Source: Saprospiraceae bacterium
Lineage (GTDB): Bacteria > Bacteroidota > Bacteroidia > Chitinophagales > Saprospiraceae
Assembly: GCA_016719615.1 (NCBI GenBank)
Contig: JADJYQ010000001.1
Span: forward strand, 1,462,501-1,526,500
Direction of reading: 5' to 3'
DNA length: 64,000 bases
The notes under the pieces are model-generated. The model was not told where the DNA came from and ran no database searches. It saw only the letters and a list, made by a program, of their open reading frames with translations. Within the stretch, counting starts at the first letter, position 1, and each line of letters begins with the position of its first letter. Shown here piece after piece: positions 8,122 through 17,425 of this stretch. The position numbers and the translations under genes are program-made.

Positions 8122-9216
8122 ATGGGATTACAATGTGGAATTGTTGGCTTGCCGAATGTAGGAAAATCAACGCTTTTTAATGCGCTTACATCAGCTGGCG
8201 CCCTTGCAGCAAATTATCCTTTTGCCACCAAAGATCCCAATGTAGGTGTGATCACTGTTCCTGACCCCAGATTAAACGCCCTATCTGATCTTGTGAAACC
8301 TCAAAGGATAGTGCCAACGACTGTAGATATCGTCGACATCGCAGGTCTTATAAAAGGAGCTTCTAAAGGGGAAGGTCTTGGAAATCAATTTGTAGCTAAT
8401 ATCCGGGAAGTGGATGCCATTATTCACGTGGTAAGAGCCTTTGAAAATGACAATGTGGTGCATGTGGATGGTTCTGTGAACCCGGTCCGCGATAAAGAAG
8501 TAGTTGATACGGAATTGATACTCAAAGACCTTGAAACCATGGAAAAGCGCATCGACAGGATTCGCAAATTAACCAAAAGCGGCGATAAAGAAGTACTTAG
8601 AGAACTTGGTTTGGCAGAAGATATCTATAAACATCTCGAGTCCGGTAAACCTGCCAGATCATTTATTCAAGACGAGGCCAGCGAAGCTGCTGTTCGATCA
8701 GCATTGTTGCTTACCGGCAAACCGGTTCTGTATGTATGTAATGTGGATGAAGCATCTATCCACACGGGGAATGAATTTACATCTGCATTTGAGTTAGCAG
8801 TTGCCGGAGAAAATGCAAAGGTGATTTATATTTCTGCTGGTATAGAAGCTGAGATCACAGAACTTCCGGAAGAAGAAAGACAAGCTTTCTTCGATGAGAT
8901 GCAACTTACGGAACCCGGGATCAACAAAATATCGCGTTCTGCTTACGAATTATTAAATCTGATTACCTATTTCACAGCAGGTGAAAAAGAAGTGCGTGCC
9001 TGGACGGTGGTGAAAGGTTCAAAAGCTCCACAGGCGGCTGGCGTTATTCACACGGACTTTGAAAAAGGATTTATTCGCGCAGAAGTTATCAAGTATACTG
9101 ACTTCCTTCAATTTAAATCAGAGGCCGCAGTAAAAGCAGCAGGTAAAATGTCAACAGAAGGTAAAGAATATGTTGTACAGGATGCCGATATCATGCATTT
9201 TTTATTTAATGTTTGA
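8122..9216 (+). CDS. ychF: Redox-regulated ATPase/GTPase YchF
   Basis: 364 residues, the normal length for this Obg-family P-loop protein. Visible motifs are the P-loop GLPNVGKST at residues 9-17, the switch II region DIAGLIKGASKGEGLGNQF, the unusual G4 motif NVDE which in YchF/OLA1 favours ATP over GTP, and a C-terminal TGS domain (KGSKAPQAAGVIHTDFEKGF). YchF binds ribosomes and is linked to the oxidative stress response and translation control in other bacteria. The gene stands alone on the plus strand with its own promoter and ends 11 bases before the convergent methyltransferase gene. Confidence 0.96.
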   Translation: MGLQCGIVGLPNVGKSTLFNALTSAGALAANYPFATKDPNVGVITVPDPRLNALSDLVKPQRIVPTTVDIVDIAGLIKGASKGEGLGNQFVANIREVDAIIHVVRAFENDNVVHVDGSVNPVRDKEVVDTELILKDLETMEKRIDRIRKLTKSGDKEVLRELGLAEDIYKHLESGKPARSFIQDEASEAAVRSALLLTGKPVLYVCNVDEASIHTGNEFTSAFELAVAGENAKVIYISAGIEAEITELPEEERQAFFDEMQLTEPGINKISRSAYELLNLITYFTAGEKEVRAWTVVKGSKAPQAAGVIHTDFEKGFIRAEVIKYTDFLQFKSEAAVKAAGKMSTEGKEYVVQDADIMHFLFNV

Positions 9217-9227
9217 TATTTCTTTCA

Positions 9228-10127
9228 TCAAGCTTCGCGCACTAACTTTCTAAAAACATATACCTGACTTGAAGACTTGGCTTTCTTGGAAAAACAGGCA
9301 AGTATATTGGATAGTAATCCAATAAAACTTCCCTTTATCAAGGCGAGAGGATTTGATTTGTAAGATTCACTTAGCATGGATACATAAAATGCATCAAAGA
9401 ACATAGGTTTGATTTTTATACATTCAAAACCATGTTGGCCAAGAAGTTGAATTATATTATCAGGCGAAAAATGCCATAGATGTCTGGGTACATCATAAGC
9501 CGCCCACTGCGATTGATAATAATTTGCATCAAAGGAATTACAATTAGGAACAGCAATAATTGCAAAGCCGCTTGGTTTTAAAATGCGTTGAATTTGCTTT
9601 AACCGCGAGGCGAGTTCAGGAACATGTTCGAGTACATGCCACATGGTAATCAAATCTACTTCTTTGTCGCCTATTGTATCTAAATGAGATTCTGGAAAAC
9701 ACTCCACTTTAAATTTATGAAAGCTAAGATTTCTAGATGGTTCATCTGGTTCAATTCCAATGACGTCGTATCCGGATTTTTTGCAGGCATCAAGAAAATA
9801 ACCTGCTCCGGAACCAATATCTATGAGTTTACCTTTCTTTTGTAAGTTCTGAATCCATCTGATTTTTAGATGCAGTGTAAAATTACGGACAAACTTATAT
9901 AACTTATTGATCAGGCCTTTAGAGGTATCGCTATGAGAGATGTAATTGTTAGCTTTATAATAATTCCCTAAATCAATGGTATCGGGTCTTGGACTGGTCA
10001 TCGTAAATTGGCAATGTTTGCAACGAATGAGCGAAAACCATTCCTGACTTTGTGTGTAATCTTTGCAATCAAATAATGGAATAAAATCGGCTTCACCGCA
10101 AATTGGGCATTTCGTTATCTGATGCAT
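9228..10127 (-). CDS. Class I SAM-dependent methyltransferase with N-terminal zinc ribbon
   Basis: 299 residues. The N-terminus shows two Cys pairs (CPICG near residue 8 and CKHC near residue 36), a likely zinc ribbon, followed by a Rossmann methyltransferase: SAM motif IDIGSGAGYFLDA, acidic GIEPDE, and the post-motif MWHVLEHVPE typical of Methyltransf_23 enzymes. Relatives act on sugars or lipids of the cell surface, sometimes sugar C-methylation, but the substrate cannot be read here. It is 60 bases downstream of the adhesin gene on the same strand and might modify surface glycans, which is only an inference from position. Confidence 0.8.
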   Translation of the reverse strand: MHQITKCPICGEADFIPLFDCKDYTQSQEWFSLIRCKHCQFTMTSPRPDTIDLGNYYKANNYISHSDTSKGLINKLYKFVRNFTLHLKIRWIQNLQKKGKLIDIGSGAGYFLDACKKSGYDVIGIEPDEPSRNLSFHKFKVECFPESHLDTIGDKEVDLITMWHVLEHVPELASRLKQIQRILKPSGFAIIAVPNCNSFDANYYQSQWAAYDVPRHLWHFSPDNIIQLLGQHGFECIKIKPMFFDAFYVSMLSESYKSNPLALIKGSFIGLLSNILACFSKKAKSSSQVYVFRKLVREA

Positions 10128-10187
10128 GAGGTGTTCGATAATTTATTGAAAAAATTCAAAAAAATATGAGTAGGATGAATGATAAAA

Positions 10188-13100
10188 TTATTTCAACAAA
10201 GAAATATTTCCCTTTTTAATTTGTTCTTCTTCACCAAGACAACTAAATTTAAGAATGTACCCAAATACATCCGGAGATAATATTTTGTTTTTGTAACTGC
10301 CATCCCAACAAAAGGCAGGATCGCTGCTTTGAAATACTTTTTCACCCCACCTGTTGAAAACCAATAATTCCATTTTGCTTAAAGTTCCAGGCCTTGTTCG
10401 CACACAGAGTTGTTCGTTCTTGGAATCATTATTCGGTGAAAATGCATTAGGGAGAAATACAGCATCAATGCAATTTTGAACGACAATGGTTACTGAAGCG
10501 CTTGCAGTACATCCCGCTTCATCGGTTATACTCACCGTATAAGTAGTTGTTTTGGTAGGACTGGCGATAGGATTATGTATATTCACATCATTTAAACTGC
10601 CATCCGCAGGAGACCACTTATAAGTCCAATTAGGATTAAATGTTGCTGTAAGCTGTGAGGTTTGTCCAGCCACCACAATTTTGGGATACGCATCAACAGT
10701 TAATGAAACTTGCGGATCATTTATAATGAGGGTATGGAAAAACATCCATTCACATCCGAGTTTATTATTGATCGTTAGTTTCAATTCTCGGGTTGTATCC
10801 GTATATACTTTTATGAAAGAATCCATCGGATTTCCAAGGATGATATTTGCAGGTTCCCACAGGTACATATACATTCCCGGAGGATTTGGGATTACATTTA
10901 ACATGGCAGTATCCCGAATACAAATTTTATCAGCGCCTGTTATTTGCGCATTGACATGATATAGGATGACCTCTATAGTATCTTTAGTGGAACAATTAAA
11001 TTTATCTGTTACTTTCAAAATATACCTTGAAGTCTTTTCGATTTCAACTTCAATATCAGGCTTATCTCCCAGCACTTTATTGTTTTCGTCGCACCAAACG
11101 TATTGTACATCTGATAAATTAGATGTACCGTTTAATTTAATTTTTGCCTTTTCACAAAGGAAGGTGTCTGGAGAGGCATGAGCTTCTAAAATGGGAGGAA
11201 CCAAAACATAAATACTATCGTAAAGCGCACAGGAATCCGGAAAATCCTGATCAGTCACGGTAACAAAATACCATCTGCTTGTAGAAACTGTTGCTGTTGG
11301 ATTTGGTGAATTTGGATTATCAAGGCCTTCCATCGGACTCCACTTATAAGAATATTTTGGGTCACCGCCCGGATTTAAAGAAACAGATTCTCCAAAACAA
11401 GCTATAACTGTATCTGTCAAATTTATTTTGAGTTCTACAACAGTAATTTCTTGTTCAACTTCTCTAAGACAAACTGAATCTGATTTTAAACGCACGAGAT
11501 ACTTTCCGGGTTTTGGATAAGTGTATTCTGCAGGATTTAACATAGAACTTCCTACCCCATCACCAAAACTCCAAAAAATATTTCCTTTTGCATCGGTCGT
11601 GAATTTTACTTTTAAGGAACCACATTCATTTTCGGTAAACAATTTTGGAACTGGATGATCTATTGCTGAAATAATGATACTGTCTTCAAAAGTGCAATCA
11701 AATTGATTGATGACTTTAAATTTAAGGACATACCTTCCGGGACTTGGGATATACACCTTTGTGACCAATTGATTGATGGGTCCAATGATGATTGGATTCG
11801 CTTCCCACTCGATTTTTATTGTATCCTGGGAATTTGTTTGTTTGAGAACTATTTCCAGACTGTCGCCAGCACAAATTACATATTCTTTTGAAAATTCGAT
11901 TTTGAAGCCTTTAAATCTCACCAGAAAATCTGCGGTGTCCGGACATTGCGATTCTATTGAACCGGCAGTCACAAAATATCTTTTATCGGCAGAAATAGTG
12001 TCAAGGAGTATCGAGTCCAGCGAAGAAGCTGGAGTGAAGGTCAGATCAGTTCCCCATTTAAACAATTTTGCGGAGTCTGCACGTGCAATTAAACGCACAT
12101 ACCCATCGCAGCTAATACTATCTCCTGTGATGTTAAGCTTTATTTTTTCTTTAACCCGTATTTCAATTTGCTTAATGACTTCACAGCCGCCATCTGTGAT
12201 GGTTACAGAATAGATTGTTGTGGTGGAAGGTTTTGCCCAAGGGTTTGAGGGATTGCTTAAGTTGAGCGTGTTAGTAGGATTCCAATTGAATTTAAGACCG
12301 GGTTTTGAATCTTTTACCAATCTGATCGAATCGCCTTTACAAATACTTGCTTCGTTTCCAATGAGCTCGGCATCAACGAATTTAAAATTAATTTCTTTGA
12401 CAATTTCGGCGTAGCAACCAAAAGTATCTCTGATTTTCAAAGTAATTTCATAGAATCCTTCTTTTGAAATGATGATTCGTGGATTTTTTTCTTGACTCCT
12501 GATCGAATCGTTTGGTCCAAAAATGCACCAGCTGGTTTCGACGATCTGATATTTTGAGCTGCTTGAATCTTTAAGTGTTAAAGTTGCAGAAGTATCACAT
12601 ATTAAAGTATAAGAAAATTCAGGTTTTAGTTGAGGGTCTATAACTTTAATGATTTGTATGAAGGTGTCTACACAGGTTACATTTTTTACAGCAAGTACAA
12701 CTTTATAAGTGCCTTCTGACGCATAGGTAAATGTAGGATTTAGTACAGTTGATTGTTTAGTTTTATCATGATCCCAATCAAAGAACCAGGTAAATTCCAG
12801 ACCGTTGGTTGTTTCATTTTGAAACTGGACCTGAAGCCCATCGCAAATATTTGATTTTTGAGAAAATTTTGCAAAAGGTTGGACACCGCAATTCACAATA
12901 TTTAATTCAAAGTCTCTTCTAACTTCAGATAGGAACTCACCATTTCTGAATTCCTGAATACAAACAGCTACTAAAAATTGTCCAATAATACCAGGAGTTA
13001 CTTTAAAGAGCCCTGTTGAAGGATCAATGGTTGCAGGTGATCCAAATAGATTGTTTAATTCGAAGCCGGGCTTCCAGCTTAAGTGTGTATATGGAGGCTT

Positions 13101-13805
13101 GTCGGGTCTGTCAGCTGGAAACTGTTTTGTTTTTCCAAGGAAAGGTGTACAAAGGCTGTAAACAAGTGAGTCGCCATCCTCATCTGTAGCGGAATGATCA
13201 AAGGTGAATTCTTTATGGACACATGCATAGATAGGAGGATATTCTCCAAAAGCAGGCGTAGAGTTTACATGATCGGCTGATAAAGGTTTGATTTCAGCAA
13301 CAAAGCTAGTACCTACTTCATCCGCATCTTCAATATTTGTAAGTGTAAAGTTTCTACAACACCTCTGGTAAACGATAAAATAACCTCTGTCATCAAATGG
13401 TATGGTTACGGTGTCTATATACCTGGTTTCATGAACGCATACTTCTTGCAGTGTGCCCGGACAAACGTTATCAGGTTTCTGTTTGATGGTATCATTATTC
13501 ATTTGAGTTAGACGAAAAGTTCCGTCTGTACCGACTCTGAAAGCTTTTTGATGATCTCTGTAAAAAACGCCGATGATAGCTGGATTATCGAAAGGCACGG
13601 TATCAGATCCATTGATGCAATCTCTTCTGACCACTAGTTTTAATTCATAGCGATTATGTCCGAGATACCTGTAGGTTAACTCACCGCCAACAATATGTGA
13701 CGCTTGTAAAGTATTGGTTATGGAAGTAATCCCTATCCATATAAATGAAAAGAATAATTGCAATGCTATTCGGCGGTATATACTATTTATATTCAGGTTT
13801 TTCAT
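10188..13805 (-). CDS. PKD-type surface protein with gliding-motility (type B) C-terminal domain, copy 1
   Basis: 1205 residues. A signal segment precedes SHIVGGELTYRYLG, a beginning shared with copy 2. A Cys-containing N-terminal module of about 300 residues (RRDC, YQRCCRNFT) is followed by many PKD/Ig-like repeats, for example FWSFGDGVGSS and KWSPMEGLDNPNSPNP, often starting with a Cys. The C-terminus is the TIGR04131/CHU_C domain: FLPNAFSPNND, LLVFNRWGEKVFQ, WDGSYKN, ISLLK. Proteins with this type B domain are exported by T9SS and depend on PorP/SprF partners; SprB adhesin is the known example. It is the last gene of cassette 1, 11 bases after the PorE-like gene. A surface adhesin role is inferred. 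Confidence 0.88.
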   Translation of the reverse strand: MKNLNINSIYRRIALQLFFSFIWIGITSITNTLQASHIVGGELTYRYLGHNRYELKLVVRRDCINGSDTVPFDNPAIIGVFYRDHQKAFRVGTDGTFRLTQMNNDTIKQKPDNVCPGTLQEVCVHETRYIDTVTIPFDDRGYFIVYQRCCRNFTLTNIEDADEVGTSFVAEIKPLSADHVNSTPAFGEYPPIYACVHKEFTFDHSATDEDGDSLVYSLCTPFLGKTKQFPADRPDKPPYTHLSWKPGFELNNLFGSPATIDPSTGLFKVTPGIIGQFLVAVCIQEFRNGEFLSEVRRDFELNIVNCGVQPFAKFSQKSNICDGLQVQFQNETTNGLEFTWFFDWDHDKTKQSTVLNPTFTYASEGTYKVVLAVKNVTCVDTFIQIIKVIDPQLKPEFSYTLICDTSATLTLKDSSSSKYQIVETSWCIFGPNDSIRSQEKNPRIIISKEGFYEITLKIRDTFGCYAEIVKEINFKFVDAELIGNEASICKGDSIRLVKDSKPGLKFNWNPTNTLNLSNPSNPWAKPSTTTIYSVTITDGGCEVIKQIEIRVKEKIKLNITGDSISCDGYVRLIARADSAKLFKWGTDLTFTPASSLDSILLDTISADKRYFVTAGSIESQCPDTADFLVRFKGFKIEFSKEYVICAGDSLEIVLKQTNSQDTIKIEWEANPIIIGPINQLVTKVYIPSPGRYVLKFKVINQFDCTFEDSIIISAIDHPVPKLFTENECGSLKVKFTTDAKGNIFWSFGDGVGSSMLNPAEYTYPKPGKYLVRLKSDSVCLREVEQEITVVELKINLTDTVIACFGESVSLNPGGDPKYSYKWSPMEGLDNPNSPNPTATVSTSRWYFVTVTDQDFPDSCALYDSIYVLVPPILEAHASPDTFLCEKAKIKLNGTSNLSDVQYVWCDENNKVLGDKPDIEVEIEKTSRYILKVTDKFNCSTKDTIEVILYHVNAQITGADKICIRDTAMLNVIPNPPGMYMYLWEPANIILGNPMDSFIKVYTDTTRELKLTINNKLGCEWMFFHTLIINDPQVSLTVDAYPKIVVAGQTSQLTATFNPNWTYKWSPADGSLNDVNIHNPIASPTKTTTYTVSITDEAGCTASASVTIVVQNCIDAVFLPNAFSPNNDSKNEQLCVRTRPGTLSKMELLVFNRWGEKVFQSSDPAFCWDGSYKNKILSPDVFGYILKFSCLGEEEQIKKGNISLLK

Positions 13806-13816
13806 GGCTTCCGTTG

Positions 13817-16231
13817 TTACTCTTTAATTTCAATGATCTCAACACGCCGTTCTCGCGAGGCTTCAACAGTAAAAACAGAGCGAAGATCTTTTTTCTGATC
13901 GCTGATACCTCGCGGAGCCTGACTTTCCCCAAATGGTTTTTCGCTCAATTTTAAATATCCTGACTTGATGTATTTTTTGAAAAGTCCATCTTTATAATTC
14001 CATATATCATTATAGACACTATGAATTCTTCGATGCGATAACTTCAAATTGTATTCAGATTTCGCAAGCGGAGAAGCATATCCTTTCAAGAAGATTTCAT
14101 ACTTCTTGCCTTTCTTCAAATCAGATTCTAAAACTAACAAAAACTTGTCTAAAATTTCTTTGCCTCGTTTGACTTCATCCTCAAAAAAATCATCCATCTC
14201 GGAAGATGGTTGGACGCCATCAAATACGTGGAGCTCATTGGATACTTTTGCAAATTTTGGTTTCTTAGCATAATAGTTTCTGAAGGTGTGTGCATATCCG
14301 GTATGACAAGTAGTATCGTGCGAACCCGGAGAAGGCCTGTCGTTATCAAAAAACAAGCTAACGGGCAATAGGCTAAACAAAATGGTAGGCAGATAAAGTT
14401 TTTTCTGGATGATGCCACTGCTGCCGCAATCGATTAAAATGAGGGTATCTGCGTTTGCAAAATCAGGCTTAGATGCTGTAATTTTATATCTATGACAAGG
14501 AAGAGCTGGTATGGTGAATACATGGTTTTGTATGTTGAGAATGCTTGTGTCCAGATTGCCATCAAGGTCTTTAATATGGAGCGTTACGCCATCAAGAGGA
14601 TCATTATTGTTTTTATTAAAAGTTAGTAATTGTAATTCAACTTTCGAAGGTTTTAAAAACAGTTTCTTGGTAAGTGACTTAAATTCTCCTGTCTTCCCTG
14701 AATAAAAAACCAGGGAATCACTGGTATAACCATCTTTATGAGCAAGCAATTTGTAATTTCGTTCGCAAAGAATTTTAAATTTAAACTCATTACTCAATAG
14801 GTTTTGAACTACTATAGGCGGCAAATTTTGGTTTTCTATGTCAATCAAAACGACGGTTGCACCATTGATTGCTTCCTGTGTATAAAAATTATAAACCAAT
14901 GCATTCAGATCTATTTCGCAGGATAAAATCGAAAGTTTAAAAAGATCAAGACAGCATGCTTCATTGGCATCATCTAAAAACAAAGTTCCTGTTCTGTTGG
15001 AAGCCAAATAAGCCAGGGTATCATGTTCAGTGATGTAATAATACAAATCATCAAAACTGCTGTTTTGCGGATAACCAATATTGACTGGATTTACAAAGCC
15101 AATATCGTTCTGCCTCGAAGAATAAAAATCGAGTCCTCCAAAACCTAGATGTCCTCTGGAAGAGAAATACAAAGTTTTAGATCTCTCATAAAAGAAAGGA
15201 GCATGTTCGTCTTCAATGGTGTTTATTTGTTCACAATTTAAAGGTTCTGAAAAATTGCCATTTGGATCAAGGTATGTATACCAAATATCGAAACCTCCTT
15301 TGCTATTCGTGGTGCGATTCGAAGCGAAGAATAACACACCACCATTTTCATTCGAAGATGAAACAAAACAAGGTTGTGTACTGCTGAATTGTGCAAGGTT
15401 TATAGGTTCAGGTAGTTTTACGGGGCTTAACCATTTGCCTGTGGCATCTACTTTGCTAATGTAGAGATCACATCTTTTATCATAATCATTTAAATCTTCA
15501 CAAATCGTATAAAAAACTAAAGACCGGTCTTTAGCATACGAGCTGTGAGCTACAGACATATTTAATCCGGGAAATGAATCAGAGAGCATTCTTTCGGCAT
15601 TTCCATCTTTTACAGATTGTAAAACTGAGGCATTATGCCTTTTTGGAATCTCTGAGTTAGCGACATTTTCAAACCGCAGAGAGGAATAAATAAGTGTATC
15701 TCTATGAAAATTTGGTGCAAAATCTGAAAATACAGAATTAATATGATTATCCATCCGAACGATGTTGACACCTTTGTTGGGATTATTAATCTGAGTAAGA
15801 GCCCATTCACATGCTTTAATATCGCGATTAATTTTTAAAAGATTCGGCGAAGAATCTGTTGCGAATTCTGTTTTATAAATTTTATAAGCTAAAATGGCTT
15901 TTTCATAGTCACCTTGAATATGGCGCAATTGCCCTAAGTGCATAGTAGCTTCAGGGTATTTGTTTTTGTCCTCACCGGTGGATATTAATTCAAAAAGTTC
16001 TGCAGCCTGCTTATAAGAACCAAAATGCATCCCGGCCAGCGCTGCCTTATATCTGAATTCATTATTCTCAGGTTGAAACTCCAAAGCTTCCTTGTATTTT
16101 AGAAAGGCATCATAGTAGTTTTTAGAGAACATTGACTTTTCAGCGACCGTAAGCACAGAAGAAAGTGATTGTGCACTTAGTGAAGAGACACTATAAATAA
16201 AGAAAATTAAATATGCCAATTTACTAAACAT
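13817..16231 (-). CDS. PorE-like TPR / PD40 / OmpA-family protein, copy 1
   Basis: 804 residues from the ATG at 16231, chosen since it begins a good signal peptide (FSKLAYLIFFIYSVSSLSAQ) and avoids overlap with the upstream gene. Order of domains: TPR-like helices (to about 140), PD40/WD40 beta-propeller repeats (about 150-450, with SSRGHLGFGGLDFYSS), two carboxypeptidase-regulatory-like beta folds (about 455-615) and an OmpA-like C-terminus (about 620-804) with GYASPLAKSEYNLKLSHRR. This is the layout of the T9SS protein PorE of Porphyromonas, which links PorP to peptidoglycan. Position between a porP/sprF gene and a type B cargo supports the same job here. Confidence 0.85.
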   Translation of the reverse strand: MFSKLAYLIFFIYSVSSLSAQSLSSVLTVAEKSMFSKNYYDAFLKYKEALEFQPENNEFRYKAALAGMHFGSYKQAAELFELISTGEDKNKYPEATMHLGQLRHIQGDYEKAILAYKIYKTEFATDSSPNLLKINRDIKACEWALTQINNPNKGVNIVRMDNHINSVFSDFAPNFHRDTLIYSSLRFENVANSEIPKRHNASVLQSVKDGNAERMLSDSFPGLNMSVAHSSYAKDRSLVFYTICEDLNDYDKRCDLYISKVDATGKWLSPVKLPEPINLAQFSSTQPCFVSSSNENGGVLFFASNRTTNSKGGFDIWYTYLDPNGNFSEPLNCEQINTIEDEHAPFFYERSKTLYFSSRGHLGFGGLDFYSSRQNDIGFVNPVNIGYPQNSSFDDLYYYITEHDTLAYLASNRTGTLFLDDANEACCLDLFKLSILSCEIDLNALVYNFYTQEAINGATVVLIDIENQNLPPIVVQNLLSNEFKFKILCERNYKLLAHKDGYTSDSLVFYSGKTGEFKSLTKKLFLKPSKVELQLLTFNKNNNDPLDGVTLHIKDLDGNLDTSILNIQNHVFTIPALPCHRYKITASKPDFANADTLILIDCGSSGIIQKKLYLPTILFSLLPVSLFFDNDRPSPGSHDTTCHTGYAHTFRNYYAKKPKFAKVSNELHVFDGVQPSSEMDDFFEDEVKRGKEILDKFLLVLESDLKKGKKYEIFLKGYASPLAKSEYNLKLSHRRIHSVYNDIWNYKDGLFKKYIKSGYLKLSEKPFGESQAPRGISDQKKDLRSVFTVEASRERRVEIIEIKE

Positions 16232-16242
16232 CGTGGTGAGAA

Positions 16243-17268
16243 TTAAAAAATTGGGCATGATTTTAATTGAGCAAACGGGCGGGCTTTTGTAAAAATATAA
16301 ACGAAAGTAAATTCCGGTCCACCCTTTTGTCGTACAGCAGATTCAAATTCAGAATTGGTCAAATCATAACTGATTCCACCATAATAATTATTGTATTGAA
16401 CTGCAATTTTTGGGATCAATGCGTCATTCAAACGACTGGCCATTCCAAGTAATACATTTAACTCCTGTCCTCTTCTTTGATTCAAGTATATCTTCAAATA
16501 TCCGCCAAGTAATGTTTCTTCATAAGCTTGTTGTTTTTGGTAGAGTCCATGAAGTAGAAGATCGAATGCATTTGTAATTTGGATGGATGGCATCAATTGA
16601 AAGCTCCATCTAATCGGCAGTTTAATATTCAAAGATTGATCAAAAAATTTTTGTTCAGGTTTGGTTAAGTGAAATGCAGAAACTCCAACATCAAGGCGTG
16701 TTCTTTTAGATTTCTGCCACCTGTAATTAAATCCTGCATTTGCATCAAAGAAGTTGTTTGAAGTGTTTCCAAAATTTTCACCGGTAGGTAGCGTTGGATC
16801 AAATATGTCTCCATTCCATTGAGCATCCCAGGTAAGTTCGTCTGGTTTGAATCTCCGATGTGCAAAAGATAAACCAGCACCTAAGGAAACAATATGATGA
16901 TTGTTGATCGGATAAGTATAAGCAGTTGATAGCCCTAAATAAGCAAGGCCTAGTTTTGAATCACCAGCCTGGTCATAATTAAATTGAATGCCGATATTCC
17001 ACATTCCTTTGGTTTTCCAGGATTTTGGATAAATCTTGAAATCATAGGATCCACTTATGGTCATATATCGCACGATGTCATCAATAAACCACTGTCGCCT
17101 GTAATTTAGACATAACCTCTGGTCCCCATTAAAAAGGCCGGTAGCTGCAGCATTGTAATTGAGGTGAGTGGTATAAAACTGAGAGTGATGAATGTCCTGG
17201 GCATGAACTGTATTCAATGAGTACAGGTAAATGAACACGCCAAGCAAAATTCTTACTGCTTTATACAT
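16243..17268 (-). CDS. PorP/SprF-family type IX secretion membrane protein, copy 1
   Basis: 341 residues from the ATG at 17268, giving a signal peptide (YKAVRILLGVFIYLYSLNTVHAQ); a start seven codons upstream is also open. The mature N-terminus DIHHSQFYTTHLNYNAAATG is the family hallmark, followed by amphipathic beta strands of an outer-membrane barrel. PorP/SprF proteins partner with cargo bearing the type B C-terminal domain; in Flavobacterium SprF is required to secrete SprB. It is the first gene of cassette 1, so translation order is barrel, periplasmic anchor, cargo. The homologue at 23528 shares this start motif. Confidence 0.9.
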   Translation of the reverse strand: MYKAVRILLGVFIYLYSLNTVHAQDIHHSQFYTTHLNYNAAATGLFNGDQRLCLNYRRQWFIDDIVRYMTISGSYDFKIYPKSWKTKGMWNIGIQFNYDQAGDSKLGLAYLGLSTAYTYPINNHHIVSLGAGLSFAHRRFKPDELTWDAQWNGDIFDPTLPTGENFGNTSNNFFDANAGFNYRWQKSKRTRLDVGVSAFHLTKPEQKFFDQSLNIKLPIRWSFQLMPSIQITNAFDLLLHGLYQKQQAYEETLLGGYLKIYLNQRRGQELNVLLGMASRLNDALIPKIAVQYNNYYGGISYDLTNSEFESAVRQKGGPEFTFVYIFTKARPFAQLKSCPIF

Positions 17269-17290
17269 AGGATGTAATATCGAATTCAAA

Positions 17291-17325
17291 AACTATAAAT
17301 AGCACATTACTACTAATTTATAGTT
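17291..17325 (-). repeat. 10-base perfect inverted repeat between the two surface cassettes
   Basis: AACTATAAAT at 17291-17300 and ATTTATAGTT at 17316-17325 are exact inverted repeats with a 15-base spacer. On the minus strand the hairpin runs directly into TTTTTG, so it could be an AT-rich terminator, yet it lies just before the start of porP copy 1 (17268) and could also be an operator or leader structure. Confidence 0.45.
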
Positions 17326-17390
17326 GATCAAATTATTTAATCTATTTATATATTCGCCTTGAGTGCGTCCATAAATGAACGAACTCTTCA

Positions 17391-17398
17391 CAAATATA
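17391..17398 (-). promoter_or_regulatory. Candidate -7 box for cassette 1 (TATATTTG)
   Basis: On the minus strand TATATTTG matches TAnnTTTG. It lies 28 bases past the stop of adhesin copy 2 and about 120 bases before porP copy 1, so a transcript would have a long leader including the inverted repeat at 17291-17325. Confidence 0.3.
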
Positions 17399-17425
17399 AA
17401 AGAATTCTTAAGAATCAGAGGATTA

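Noticed and set aside
11773..12213. Antisense open frame of 146 codons inside adhesin copy 1
   Set aside because: Low-complexity translation without family motif; it mirrors the PKD-repeat gene on the other strand, whose protein is clearly real.
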